NCBI RefSeq assembly: GCF_002909445.1
Contig: NZ_PPXC01000004.1
Location: 124,001 to 188,000, forward strand
DNA length: 64,000 nt
Origin: Arthrobacter glacialis
GTDB lineage: Bacteria; Actinomycetota; Actinomycetes; Actinomycetales; Micrococcaceae
Direction: 5' to 3'
Shown here: positions 28,728 through 36,675 of the stretch, piece after piece
Numbering within the stretch: position 1 is the first letter of the stretch
Layout of the letters: each line of letters starts with the position of its first letter
Translations under genes and position numbers: made by a program
Notes under the pieces: generated by a model
Databases searched by the model: none
Told to the model about the DNA's origin: nothing
The model's input: only the letters and a program-made list of their open reading frames with translations

Positions 28728-31466
28728 TCACGGTCGGTGGGCCTTGATCCGTCTAAATACGATCCAGCCGGTGGTGAAAATTGCCAGCAGCAGCAGTCCG
28801 CCACCAGCGAGCATGTAGGCCGAGGTTCCGGTTCCGCCGGTCAAGGGGAGGGTGAGCGCCGGAGCGCTGGCGTTGACGAAGCGGTATACGCCGTGGTGGC
28901 CTGTTGCGACGGACACTGTTGTGGGGTCGGCATCGACCCAGGCGTTCGGATTGGCAAGGCTGCCGTCGGCGTTCAGGGTGCCTGCGTAACGTTGCATGCT
29001 CAGCTGCAGGTAGGCGGGTTTGAGGGCGCTCGACTCGCTGACCGTGTGGTTCACACCGGCAGTCACGGACTCAGTATTGGAATCCGTCACAGCCATGGCG
29101 CCGGGAACATTCCAGGCCGTGCCACCTGCTGGCTTTGCAGTCAGGGTGAAGTCGCCGGGGACCAGGCTGCCGCCGTTGCGGTTGTCAATGAACTTCAGCA
29201 GTGTCAGCTCTGTTATGCAGTCCACCGTATTGGTAATGGTGTAGCTATTGGCACCGGCAGCCAGGGTGGCCACATGGGGGAGGGCGACCGACGTCGTGGT
29301 TGCGTTGGCAGGCGTTAGCGTCGAGGACTTGAGCGTGCACTTCATGGGTGAAGCGAAGCTGGTGGTTTCGTTGATGCTCACGGAATTCCCGGCAAAGTAG
29401 CCGCTGCGTACAGTGGCCCATGCTTGGTTGCTGGCACCGGCTGTGCCCGGGCCGGTGAGCGTCAGGTTCGCGCTGATGCCCTGCGGCTGCTGCCCGTTGT
29501 CGTAAGCTTTGCCGTCTACGATCCACTTCTTAGCCACCACAACCGTGGCAGCGGCGTTCGTGTTGGTGTAGGCGCAAGTGACATTGCTGGCACCGAGAAC
29601 AAACGAACCTGTCAGCACTCCCGTGGCCACGAGTGTGCCTGCAGCGTTGGTGCACCTGAGGGCTGAGATATAGGCACCCTTGTTGGTCGATGCCAGCACC
29701 TCGGCGACATTCACCGTGGTGCCCTGGGGAAAAGTGGTCGTGATGACATTGCCGTTGGTTAGTGCCGTAGAGGATCCCTGCGCAGCGTTGCCATTGGCAC
29801 TGAAGGACGCCTTATCACCGGCGACCGCGTTGACCCAGGTCTTCGTGACAGTGACTTGTGCCGACAAGGGCTGGTTGGTGATCACACAAGTGACATTGAC
29901 GCCGCTGGTTGTTGACTGCGGGAAAACGAACGTGCCTGAGGTCCCAGTGCCGCTGGCAACCGTGACGTCGCCTTGGTCCTTGCAGATCCAGTTTGCGGTG
30001 TACTGGGACAGGGCGGTCCCGGGCGGTCCGGTTTCCGCAATCGTGATGGTGGTGCCACTGATCGGGACGCTGGAGGCAAAGGTGCCCGGACCGGTTTGCA
30101 GGCCGGTGGAGGTTCCTGTGGTGGTTCCCGAGGCGCCGATTTCAGTAGTGCCCACCGAGGCTGTCAGCTTGAACTGGTCAGTGCTGACAACTCGTGCGCC
30201 AATGTTCTTTTGAACCTGCAGCGTGTTGTTGTACTGGCAAGAGGCCATGTCCACCGGTGCGCCATTCTGGAGGGTGGAGGTGGAGATTACGGCCCCGGTA
30301 CTTGGGTTTACCTTGTAGAAGTCCTTGCCTGAGGTATCCAGGTAGAGGAAGCCGCCGTCAAAGGCGATCCCATTGAACTGCTTCTGCTGGTTGTTGATGT
30401 TCAGGAAGCTGACCAACGTTGCGGTCAGGGTGGCGTTGCTGCCGGCCGTGGGCAGCTGCTGGCTGACCCGCATCAACGCATTTGAGTTTGACGCCGTGGT
30501 GTTGGAGCTGGCCACGAAGTACATGATGCCCTCGGAGCTGAACACCAGGTCGCCGTTGGTGCGAGCCACGCCCGCGGAATCAGTCGTGATGGCAATTGAC
30601 CCTACGAAGCCGATGCTGGTGTTCGTCGTTGTGTTGAATCCATAGAGTTCGAGTCTGTTGTCTATAACCCGGCCGTAGTAGTAGAAGCCCGTTGCCGGGT
30701 TGATGCCACCCATGACGAAGGTGCCATCTTCCTCTTGGAGGTTCTGCACCCCGTTGAACGAATTTGTGACGCCCGTTGCGGAGGTGTATCGGTAGACAGT
30801 CATGTTGCCGTTGTTACTGGCGGTGTCTCGCACAGCGTAGGCGTACTGGCCGTCCTTTGTGAGTGCCAGGGCGTTCAGATCGTTGTTTGAGCTGATGTCG
30901 CCAATCGTGGTTTGGGCTGCGGTGTTGGTGTTGACCAGGAGCAGCGTGCCATCACTGTCGATCGTGTAAACGGTTCCGTTCTGGCAGGTCAGTGGCGTGG
31001 CGGCTACCGCCAGTGCCTGAGCTTGAGGCAGAATCTTTGCGACCGGCGGGGCGCTCGTGGGCTGGAGAGTGGAATCGGGGGTCGGAACTATTGTGGGAAC
31101 CTCCACAGGTGCCGGAACACTCGTAGGCTCGACGGGCGGAGCGGCCGTGGCCAGATCGTCGGCAGGAGCCGGGGTGCTGCTTGCCGTGGCGGGCGGCGCA
31201 GCTGGCGCCTGTTCGCCGGCAGCCGGGACATCCGCAGCTGGAGTGGCCTCGCTTGCCGGGACAAGGGCCGATTCCGTGGTCTCGGGAGCGGCTGTCAGTT
31301 CAGTTGCCGAAGCGGAGGCCACGGCACCGGCGCCTGCGCTGGCCACCAGGGCCAGGCCCAGCAGGCCGGCGGCGATCCGCAGCATGGCGGGCTTGGCTGG
31401 AACACGCGAAGTGTCCGAAAAATGCTGGCCTTCGCGCCGCCTTCGGGCAGACGTGGGTAAACGCAT
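28728..31466 (-). CDS. LPLTG-anchored surface protein, putative pilus tip/adhesin
   Basis: Cell-wall protein of 912 residues, first gene of the pilus operon. It has a signal segment (about 28-55) and a Pro/Ala/Thr-rich stalk to about 150. A domain of about 250 residues with TVYTIDSDGTLLLV-like repeats suggests a beta-propeller. Several prealbumin-like repeats follow (ending CVITNQP, CAYTNTN, YTITNTVDC). LPLTG begins at residue 873 before a membrane span and RRIKAHRP. It has no YPK pilin motif like the major pilin's, which fits a tip or side subunit. GGGGGAG upstream of ATG supports the start. The receptor is unknown. Confidence 0.85.
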   Translation of the reverse strand: MRLPTSARRRREGQHFSDTSRVPAKPAMLRIAAGLLGLALVASAGAGAVASASATELTAAPETTESALVPASEATPAADVPAAGEQAPAAPPATASSTPAPADDLATAAPPVEPTSVPAPVEVPTIVPTPDSTLQPTSAPPVAKILPQAQALAVAATPLTCQNGTVYTIDSDGTLLLVNTNTAAQTTIGDISSNNDLNALALTKDGQYAYAVRDTASNNGNMTVYRYTSATGVTNSFNGVQNLQEEDGTFVMGGINPATGFYYYGRVIDNRLELYGFNTTTNTSIGFVGSIAITTDSAGVARTNGDLVFSSEGIMYFVASSNTTASNSNALMRVSQQLPTAGSNATLTATLVSFLNINNQQKQFNGIAFDGGFLYLDTSGKDFYKVNPSTGAVISTSTLQNGAPVDMASCQYNNTLQVQKNIGARVVSTDQFKLTASVGTTEIGASGTTTGTSTGLQTGPGTFASSVPISGTTITIAETGPPGTALSQYTANWICKDQGDVTVASGTGTSGTFVFPQSTTSGVNVTCVITNQPLSAQVTVTKTWVNAVAGDKASFSANGNAAQGSSTALTNGNVITTTFPQGTTVNVAEVLASTNKGAYISALRCTNAAGTLVATGVLTGSFVLGASNVTCAYTNTNAAATVVVAKKWIVDGKAYDNGQQPQGISANLTLTGPGTAGASNQAWATVRSGYFAGNSVSINETTSFASPMKCTLKSSTLTPANATTTSVALPHVATLAAGANSYTITNTVDCITELTLLKFIDNRNGGSLVPGDFTLTAKPAGGTAWNVPGAMAVTDSNTESVTAGVNHTVSESSALKPAYLQLSMQRYAGTLNADGSLANPNAWVDADPTTVSVATGHHGVYRFVNASAPALTLPLTGGTGTSAYMLAGGGLLLLAIFTTGWIVFRRIKAHRP

Positions 31467-31712
31467 AACAACTCCCCCAGAGAAATGTTGGTCGGCGCGG
31501 TGATGCGCAGGATCAACATTAGGGAGGCACCGATCATCAAAACACGAGTGGTGGACACCTCAATTTTTGGCGTCCGCCACTCTAATTTCTGCCCAAGCAC
31601 TCACAAATTTGTGCCCCACCACTTAGTTTTTGAAAATGTGTCATTAGAGTGGTGTGGACCTGAACATGGCCGGATTTCCTTGCGGGGCCGCGGAAAAATC
31701 CCGGATACGCCA
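31467..31712. other. Non-coding region upstream of pilus operon
   Basis: About 250 bases separate the pilus operon from the plus-strand GNAT gene. The stretch 31550-31650 is AT-rich compared with its surroundings and includes a ten-base inverted repeat, CCACTCTAAT near 31577 and ATTAGAGTGG near 31644. It is the natural place for the pilus-operon promoter and possibly a regulator site. No gene is seen. Confidence 0.45.
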
Positions 31713-31746
31713 AACGCCCCACAGCATGTATTTGCTGCGGGGCGTT
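31713..31746. terminator. Terminator-like hairpin before GNAT start
   Basis: Arms AACGCCCCACAGCA and TGCTGCGGGGCGTT pair over 14 bases with one A-C mismatch. It nearly repeats the pfkA terminator and ends only 12 bases before the start codon of the following gene. No gene upstream on the plus strand needs it, so it may act as an attenuator or be left over from insertion of the pilus locus. Confidence 0.6.
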
Positions 31747-31758
31747 ACGGTTAAAGTT

Positions 31759-32490
31759 ATGACATTCGATCTGAGCTCGTCCCCCATTGTCCGGCTGGCG
31801 TGGGAGCGCGGCCTGAATCTGCCCGCGGACTCCTTGGTCAACGGCAACCAAAGCGGCCGCATCACCCACGCAGTCCAGAGCCCGTCCCTGACCTTCATCA
31901 GATTGTGGGATCAGTCAATCCTCACGGGCCCGCAGCATTTGTTGGACGTGGCGGAATCCTTGGACGACGACGAGCTCAGCGACCACTCGATCATGCTCCG
32001 TTTGACCAAAAACGACGGCGGACGAGGCTTGGGCACCCAGGGCCTGTACTACGCGGACGATCTGGCGCTGCACCAGCCCGCAGATACCGTCCACGTTTCA
32101 ACCTCCAGCCAGGCGGCGCAAGAGCTGGAGGCTCTGTGCCCGCCCGACGACGTGAATGACGTGGGGCTCGCCCACCGGGCCCACAAGTTCACACTCATGG
32201 CCCATGGGGAGCCCGACGCCGGGCCGTTGGCTTGCAGCGCCTACTCCGAATACCAGGGGCTGCTGGCACAGGTGGGAACCTTGGTGTCGCCCGACTTTCG
32301 CCGGCAGGGCTTGGGTCGGCTGGCCACCAGCATTGCAGCCCATGAGGCCCTGGCAGCGGGCCTCATTGTGCAATGGCGGGCGGACATCAACAACGCCGCC
32401 GCCCATGCCCTGGCAACGTCAATGGGCTTTAGTGTTGCTGGCTTGCAGACGCAGGTTTCCCTGCAGACGGATCAAACTCGGCGTAAATAG
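31759..32490 (+). CDS. GNAT-family N-acetyltransferase
   Basis: Protein of 243 residues with a C-terminal GNAT domain. The segment VGTLVSPDFRRQGLGRLATSIAAHEALA carries the acetyl-CoA-binding RxxGxG pattern, and QWRADINNAAAHALATSMGF the typical final helix. The N-terminal 110 residues are less characteristic. I start at ATG 31759; upstream codons run through a hairpin. Its last 62 bases overlap the tail of the convergent MFS gene. The substrate is unknown. Confidence 0.78.
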   Translation: MTFDLSSSPIVRLAWERGLNLPADSLVNGNQSGRITHAVQSPSLTFIRLWDQSILTGPQHLLDVAESLDDDELSDHSIMLRLTKNDGGRGLGTQGLYYADDLALHQPADTVHVSTSSQAAQELEALCPPDDVNDVGLAHRAHKFTLMAHGEPDAGPLACSAYSEYQGLLAQVGTLVSPDFRRQGLGRLATSIAAHEALAAGLIVQWRADINNAAAHALATSMGFSVAGLQTQVSLQTDQTRRK

Positions 32491-33934
32491 CATCCACGGG
32501 GCGCGGCTTGGCAAACAAGATTGCCATGGCGGCACCCAGCAGCACCACGGCCGCCGGCAGGATGGTTGACTGAGCCATGGCCGTTGAGAACCCCGCATGC
32601 AGGGCCTCGGGCAGTTGACCGCCCATCCCCTGGGCGCCTTCGGCGGACCCTGCCGGCAATTCGGCGCTGAGCCGGGCGGTGATGAGCACGGCAATGGCCG
32701 CGCTGCCCAGGACCGCTCCGATCTGCCGGGTCGTGTTGTAGATGCCTGCACCTGCGCCTGCCTCGCGCGGCCCCAAGTTGCGGGTGGCCGTGGTCGAAAG
32801 CGGCGCCCAAATACCTGAACTGGCAATGCCCAACAAACCGCTGGGCAGCAGGAACAGCCAGATGGGGGTGTCGGCGCTCATCAGGGCAGCCGTCCACAGC
32901 AGCGAGACGGACATCAGGATGAAGCCCGTGAATGCCACGTAGCGCGGGTTGACGATGTCCACCAGCTTTCCAACGAAGGGCGCGAGGATGCCGGAGAACA
33001 AGGCCATGGGGATCATCATGAGGGCCGACTGGGTGGGCGTCATGCCGCGAACCAGCTGGTAGTAAAAGAACAGCGGCAGGCTCATGGCCGTGATGCTGAA
33101 GCCCATGGACATGATGGCCACATTGGCCAGCGAGAAGTTGCGGAACTTGAACAGGTGCAGCGGCACCAGCGGCTCGCCCTTGGTGACAGCCTGCCAAATG
33201 ACGAACAGCACCAATACCACCACACCAGCAATGATCAGGCCCCAGACGGAGAAGGGTCCGGCAATGGTGCCCCAGTCGTACTTTTCACCTTCCTGGATGC
33301 CAAACACCAGCATGAACAAGCCCACGGAGCTGAGCAGGATGCCCAACAGGTCAAACTTGTGGTTGTGTGTCGCCAGCTTGGGAACCAAGCGCCATGCCAT
33401 GACAAAGGCGACGATACCCACCGGAACATTGACAAAGAAGATCCATTCCCAGCCAAGGCCGTCCACCAGCACGCCACCGAGGATGGGCCCAACCAGCATG
33501 GCAACACCTGCCGTGGCTCCCCAAAGACCCATGGCGGGGCCGCGCTTGTCCGGGGCGAAGATGCGGGTGATGACTGCCATGGTTTGCGGCGTCATCATGG
33601 CCGCACCCAGCCCCTGTACCGCGCGGGCCCAGATCAGCATGCCAATGTCGCCGGAGAGGCCGCACCAAAGCGAAGCCAGGGTGAAGACGCTCAGCCCCAC
33701 CAGGTAGAGGTTCTTGGGCCCGTACTTGTCCCCCAGTCGTCCCGTCACCAGCAGCGGCACGGCATAGGCCAGCAGGTAGGCGCTGGTGACCCAGATGACC
33801 GAGTTGATGTCAGTGTTCAAGCCTTCCATGATCTTGGGATTGGCCACCGAGACAATGGTGGAATCGACAAGGATCATGAAGAAACCCAGAACAAGTGCCC
33901 ATAACGCGGGCCACGGTTTTGCCACGATTTCCAT
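32429..33934 (-). CDS. EmrB/QacA-type MFS drug exporter
   Basis: Fourteen-helix major-facilitator protein of 501 residues, expected to export hydrophobic compounds by proton antiport. Conserved segments are RLGDKYGPKNLYLVGL (motif A) and GAAMMTPQTMAVITRIF followed by GPILGGVLVDGLGWEWIFFVNVP (motif C region). It lies 40 bases downstream of the PadR gene on the same strand, so it is very likely the PadR-controlled transporter. The 3' end overlaps the convergent GNAT gene. The substrates are not predictable. Confidence 0.92.
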   Translation of the reverse strand: MEIVAKPWPALWALVLGFFMILVDSTIVSVANPKIMEGLNTDINSVIWVTSAYLLAYAVPLLVTGRLGDKYGPKNLYLVGLSVFTLASLWCGLSGDIGMLIWARAVQGLGAAMMTPQTMAVITRIFAPDKRGPAMGLWGATAGVAMLVGPILGGVLVDGLGWEWIFFVNVPVGIVAFVMAWRLVPKLATHNHKFDLLGILLSSVGLFMLVFGIQEGEKYDWGTIAGPFSVWGLIIAGVVVLVLFVIWQAVTKGEPLVPLHLFKFRNFSLANVAIMSMGFSITAMSLPLFFYYQLVRGMTPTQSALMMIPMALFSGILAPFVGKLVDIVNPRYVAFTGFILMSVSLLWTAALMSADTPIWLFLLPSGLLGIASSGIWAPLSTTATRNLGPREAGAGAGIYNTTRQIGAVLGSAAIAVLITARLSAELPAGSAEGAQGMGGQLPEALHAGFSTAMAQSTILPAAVVLLGAAMAILFAKPRPVDAIYAEFDPSAGKPASASQQH

Positions 33935-33974
33935 GGGTGTTCCTTAATCTAAAAGAAGTTTTTGCTGTGCTTGC

Positions 33975-34538
33975 TCACCAAGGAATGGTGCCATGGGCGA
34001 TGTTGGCCCGCAGGCCGCCCACCCATTGAATTTCTGCTCGCAGTTGATGTTGTTGATAGCCCACATCGATCCAATATTTTTCCGCCACTCCCCGGGATGT
34101 GCCCTGTGCGGCGTCGGCGTTCAGGATGGCAAGTCCAGCTTCCAGTGCTGTGAGGCGCGTTTCCAAAAGTCCAAGCACGACGCCGGACGGAAGATTATGT
34201 GCCTCACCCAGCGCCTGCGGGAAACAGGGATACTCATTGACGGGCGTCGACAAGAGTTCCTTGATCCGGCCCTCCAGCGCTGCTTTCCCTTCAGGGCAGA
34301 CAGCATAGGTGGTCCGCTCCGGACGATTGCCGTCCCTGTCCGTGCCCGTCGGCTCCACCAGCCCGGCAGCCGCCAGGCGGCCCACCATGTGGTAGAGCGT
34401 GCCACGGCGGATTTTCACCAGCCGGTCCTCGTGGCGCTGCATAAGCAGCTGATACATCTCATAAGGATGCATGGGACGCTCCACCAGCAGCCCCAGGGCC
34501 GCCACGCCCAGTGGTGTCAACGGAGTTTTCCGCGCCAC
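33975..34538 (-). CDS. PadR-family transcriptional repressor
   Basis: Winged-helix regulator of about 187 residues. The N-terminal PadR domain shows LTPLGVAALGLLVERPMHPYEMYQLL and RRGTLYHMVGRLAAAGLVEPTG, and the C-terminal half is alpha-helical for dimerisation. The ATG at 34599-34601 would put a 14-base-arm palindrome inside the gene. One of three GTG codons at 34538-34547 is therefore more likely; I use the last, giving MARKTPLTPLG. It is directly upstream of the MFS exporter and probably represses both genes. Confidence 0.88.
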   Translation of the reverse strand: MARKTPLTPLGVAALGLLVERPMHPYEMYQLLMQRHEDRLVKIRRGTLYHMVGRLAAAGLVEPTGTDRDGNRPERTTYAVCPEGKAALEGRIKELLSTPVNEYPCFPQALGEAHNLPSGVVLGLLETRLTALEAGLAILNADAAQGTSRGVAEKYWIDVGYQQHQLRAEIQWVGGLRANIAHGTIPW

Positions 34539-34554
34539 ACGCACCACCTTTCCG

Positions 34555-34596
34555 CCCAAATAGTCCACATGAAGTATTCCACGTGGACTATTTGGG
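34555..34596. promoter_or_regulatory. Palindromic PadR operator
   Basis: Perfect 14-base arms CCCAAATAGTCCAC and GTGGACTATTTGGG are separated by 14 bases. The palindrome is immediately upstream of the probable padR start, where the promoter of padR and the efflux gene must lie. PadR proteins bind such inverted repeats as dimers, so this is the likely autoregulatory site. Confidence 0.8.
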
Positions 34597-34629
34597 GGCA
34601 ACGGTTTCCAGTCGTGAACTGGATCTCAT

Positions 34630-35727
34630 TTAGCGCGGTGCGCGCAGGAAACCGGTTTGGCGGCCAACCACTTGGCCAGCGTCGGTGGCCACGATGATCT
34701 CCTGGCTGGCAGGATACTTCTCGCCGTCGTCGTCAACCATCAGCACAGCATCAGGGTCAACCGTCCGCTTGATGAGGGCAAGGGCAATGGGGCCCATTTC
34801 AAAGTGCTGCGCCACGGAGGTAACCCGCCCCACTACTCGGTCCTCCAAATACACCTCACTGCCGGGGGCTGGCAGCGTGTGCAGGGAACCATCCAACTGC
34901 AGGAACACCAGCCGTCGCGGCGGGTGTCCCAAATTGTGCACCCGAGCCACCGTCTCCTGGCCCTTGTAGCAACCCTTGGACAGGTGAACGGCCGTGCGCA
35001 TCAGATCGAGTTCGTGCGGAATGGACTTCTCATCGGTTTCGGCTCCACGGCGCGGACGCCATGCAGCCAGACGGAGGGCCTCTGCAGCCCACACACCTGC
35101 GAGGGGGCGCTGGCCCACTGCCGTCTCCAGCTCGGCGGCAGGTACCAAGTATTCACGCCAGGGGCGCTCCAGCCCGGGGTGCTGGTCCTCGGCAATGGTG
35201 GCGTAGCTGTAACCGCCCACAGCAAGGTGCGGCCACGGATCAACCCAGACCAGGAATTTGTCCCACTCGGGCACCTCGGTGACCGAGCCAAGCACCGCCC
35301 AGTTGGCGGAAACGTCAGTGATTTCCACGCGCAGCATGAACTTCATGGAATTGAGCCACTGCGCCAGCGGTTCCGCCTCAGCGGTTTCCACCACCAGCCA
35401 AGTGGTCTCACCGTCGTCCACCACCCGGGCGTCATACTCGATGCGCCCCTGGACCGTCAGCAGCAAAAGCTCCGTGCCAGTATTGGGTGCCAGATTTGTC
35501 AGTTGCTGGGACGACAGTGTGTTGAGCCAACTCAGCCGGTCCGGTCCGGACACGGTCACCACGCCCCTGTGGGAAAGGTCAACCAGAGCACTGCCGGGCT
35601 TGCCCAGATACCCCGCCAACAAGCGCTGCTCACGGTTGGGATCCCCATAATGGGCGGCCACACCAGCATCAAGGCCGCCAGCCTGCACGGCACCTGATCG
35701 GTTCAACAAAGGACTCAAATAGCTCAT
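34630..35727 (-). CDS. ygfZ: Folate-binding protein YgfZ
   Basis: Tetrahydrofolate-binding protein related to the glycine-cleavage T protein, needed for maintenance of certain iron-sulfur enzymes. It is 365 residues. The signature KGCYKGQETVARVHNLGHPP is present, with the reactive Cys. The start is ATG 35725-35727 (MSYLSPLLNRSG); an in-frame extension upstream crosses a long inverted repeat and is not protein-like. It stands alone on the minus strand between the PadR operator and the nitrobindin-like gene. Confidence 0.92.
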   Translation of the reverse strand: MSYLSPLLNRSGAVQAGGLDAGVAAHYGDPNREQRLLAGYLGKPGSALVDLSHRGVVTVSGPDRLSWLNTLSSQQLTNLAPNTGTELLLLTVQGRIEYDARVVDDGETTWLVVETAEAEPLAQWLNSMKFMLRVEITDVSANWAVLGSVTEVPEWDKFLVWVDPWPHLAVGGYSYATIAEDQHPGLERPWREYLVPAAELETAVGQRPLAGVWAAEALRLAAWRPRRGAETDEKSIPHELDLMRTAVHLSKGCYKGQETVARVHNLGHPPRRLVFLQLDGSLHTLPAPGSEVYLEDRVVGRVTSVAQHFEMGPIALALIKRTVDPDAVLMVDDDGEKYPASQEIIVATDAGQVVGRQTGFLRAPR

Positions 35728-35778
35728 AACGGGTGCAACGCCTTCTCTAGGTGACCTATTCCGCGCCCGTCGCATCGC

Positions 35779-35870
35779 GAGTTCTTGTGCCGACGCGCAG
35801 CGACGGTGGGGGCTGGCGGCGCGGTGCGGGCAACAGCCCCCACCTCGCGAAAGCGTCGGCACAAGACCTC
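35779..35870. terminator. Long two-part hairpin after nitrobindin gene
   Basis: An outer stem (CTTGTGCCGACGC with GCGTCGGCACAAG) and an inner stem (GGTGGGGGCTG with CAGCCCCCACC) are collinear, separated by eight-base bulges on each side. It lies downstream of the minus-strand gene at 35898 and upstream of ygfZ. No T-tract is present. It is probably a terminator, though longer than usual. Confidence 0.65.
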
Positions 35871-35897
35871 GACCGACAGGGTCCGGCGCCGGAAGTG

Positions 35898-36500
35898 TTA
35901 CGGCGTGACTTTTTTCAGGGCTGCTGATGCGTGGGCGTCGAGGGATTTGCCGTTGGCGGCGACGTCCCAGCGCCAGTACAAATCGCCGTTGACCAGGCCG
36001 AAGATGCGGGTGGCAGCGGTGTAGTCCTTGGCTCCTGCACCGCGCATAACGGCGTCGGTGGAGAGCCGGATTTGGGGGCCTTTGATGGAGCCGTAGTACA
36101 GCTCGGAAATGCCGCCGGGGTGGACAATGTTGACCATGATATCGAAGCCGCCATCGGCGTTGCGCAAGGCTTCTACATCGTCGGCCGTTCGCAACGCGGG
36201 CACAATGTCCGCGGGAATCAGGCCAGGGCCGCCGTCGGCGTCGTTCAATATCCTGTCAAGCTGCCAAAAGCCAGTCTCAACGGACAGGGGACGCAAAACA
36301 GTCCCCTCCTCATCGGTGAGCCACGACTCCGCCGTGTACTGCAGATACGGCAGGCCGTTGGCCTTGAAGGTGACGGTTTGGGTGAAGTATTCGGAGTCTT
36401 CTTCGCCTGAGCCGAGACGACCAGCGCCAGTCCAGGTGCCAAGGAGCCAGGAAAGTGGCACCAGCTCCGGAGTCAGGTCCGAGGGAATTTCAATAGGCAT
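35898..36500 (-). CDS. Nitrobindin-like heme-binding beta-barrel protein
   Basis: Protein of 200 residues of the FABP-like or nitrobindin family: a beta-barrel holding b-type heme and reacting with nitric oxide or peroxynitrite. The N-terminal signature is LLGTWTGAG. The candidate proximal His is in LDAHASAALKKVTP near the C-terminus, as usual in the family. It follows the 37-residue membrane protein by six bases and may be co-expressed with it. The physiological role is not settled for the family. Confidence 0.85.
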   Translation of the reverse strand: MPIEIPSDLTPELVPLSWLLGTWTGAGRLGSGEEDSEYFTQTVTFKANGLPYLQYTAESWLTDEEGTVLRPLSVETGFWQLDRILNDADGGPGLIPADIVPALRTADDVEALRNADGGFDIMVNIVHPGGISELYYGSIKGPQIRLSTDAVMRGAGAKDYTAATRIFGLVNGDLYWRWDVAANGKSLDAHASAALKKVTP

Positions 36501-36506
36501 GGCGAA

Positions 36507-36620
36507 TTACTGCTGGCCCTTGAAAAGGCGCCACACCACCAGACCCGCGAACCAGGCCATGGCCACGCCGGCCAACACCAAAAGGCAAATGAAGAAAATT
36601 TCCAAGGCAAGTATGCTCAT
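36507..36620 (-). CDS. 37-residue membrane protein
   Basis: Short open frame MSILALEIFF... to ...VWRLFKGQQ. It is almost entirely one or two hydrophobic segments, with Leu, Val, Ala and Trp residues, and ends in a short basic tail. Start ATG is at 36618-36620 and stop TAA at 36507-36509. It lies six bases upstream of the nitrobindin-like gene on the same strand. The coding sense comes from the hydrophobic composition and close spacing; I do not recognise a family. It could be a membrane anchor or regulator of its neighbour. Confidence 0.6.
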   Translation of the reverse strand: MSILALEIFFICLLVLAGVAMAWFAGLVVWRLFKGQQ

Positions 36621-36675
36621 GATGCCATCCTACAATGTTCCTGACGGGGGACATTGACGAAGGGACGCGCCGGTC

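Noticed and set aside
33155-33904. 249-codon frame opposite the MFS exporter
   Set aside because: It is His/Gln-rich and antisense to a well-defined membrane protein; not a real gene.
34657-35697. 346-codon frame opposite ygfZ
   Set aside because: It is antisense to a gene with the YgfZ signature, without independent evidence.
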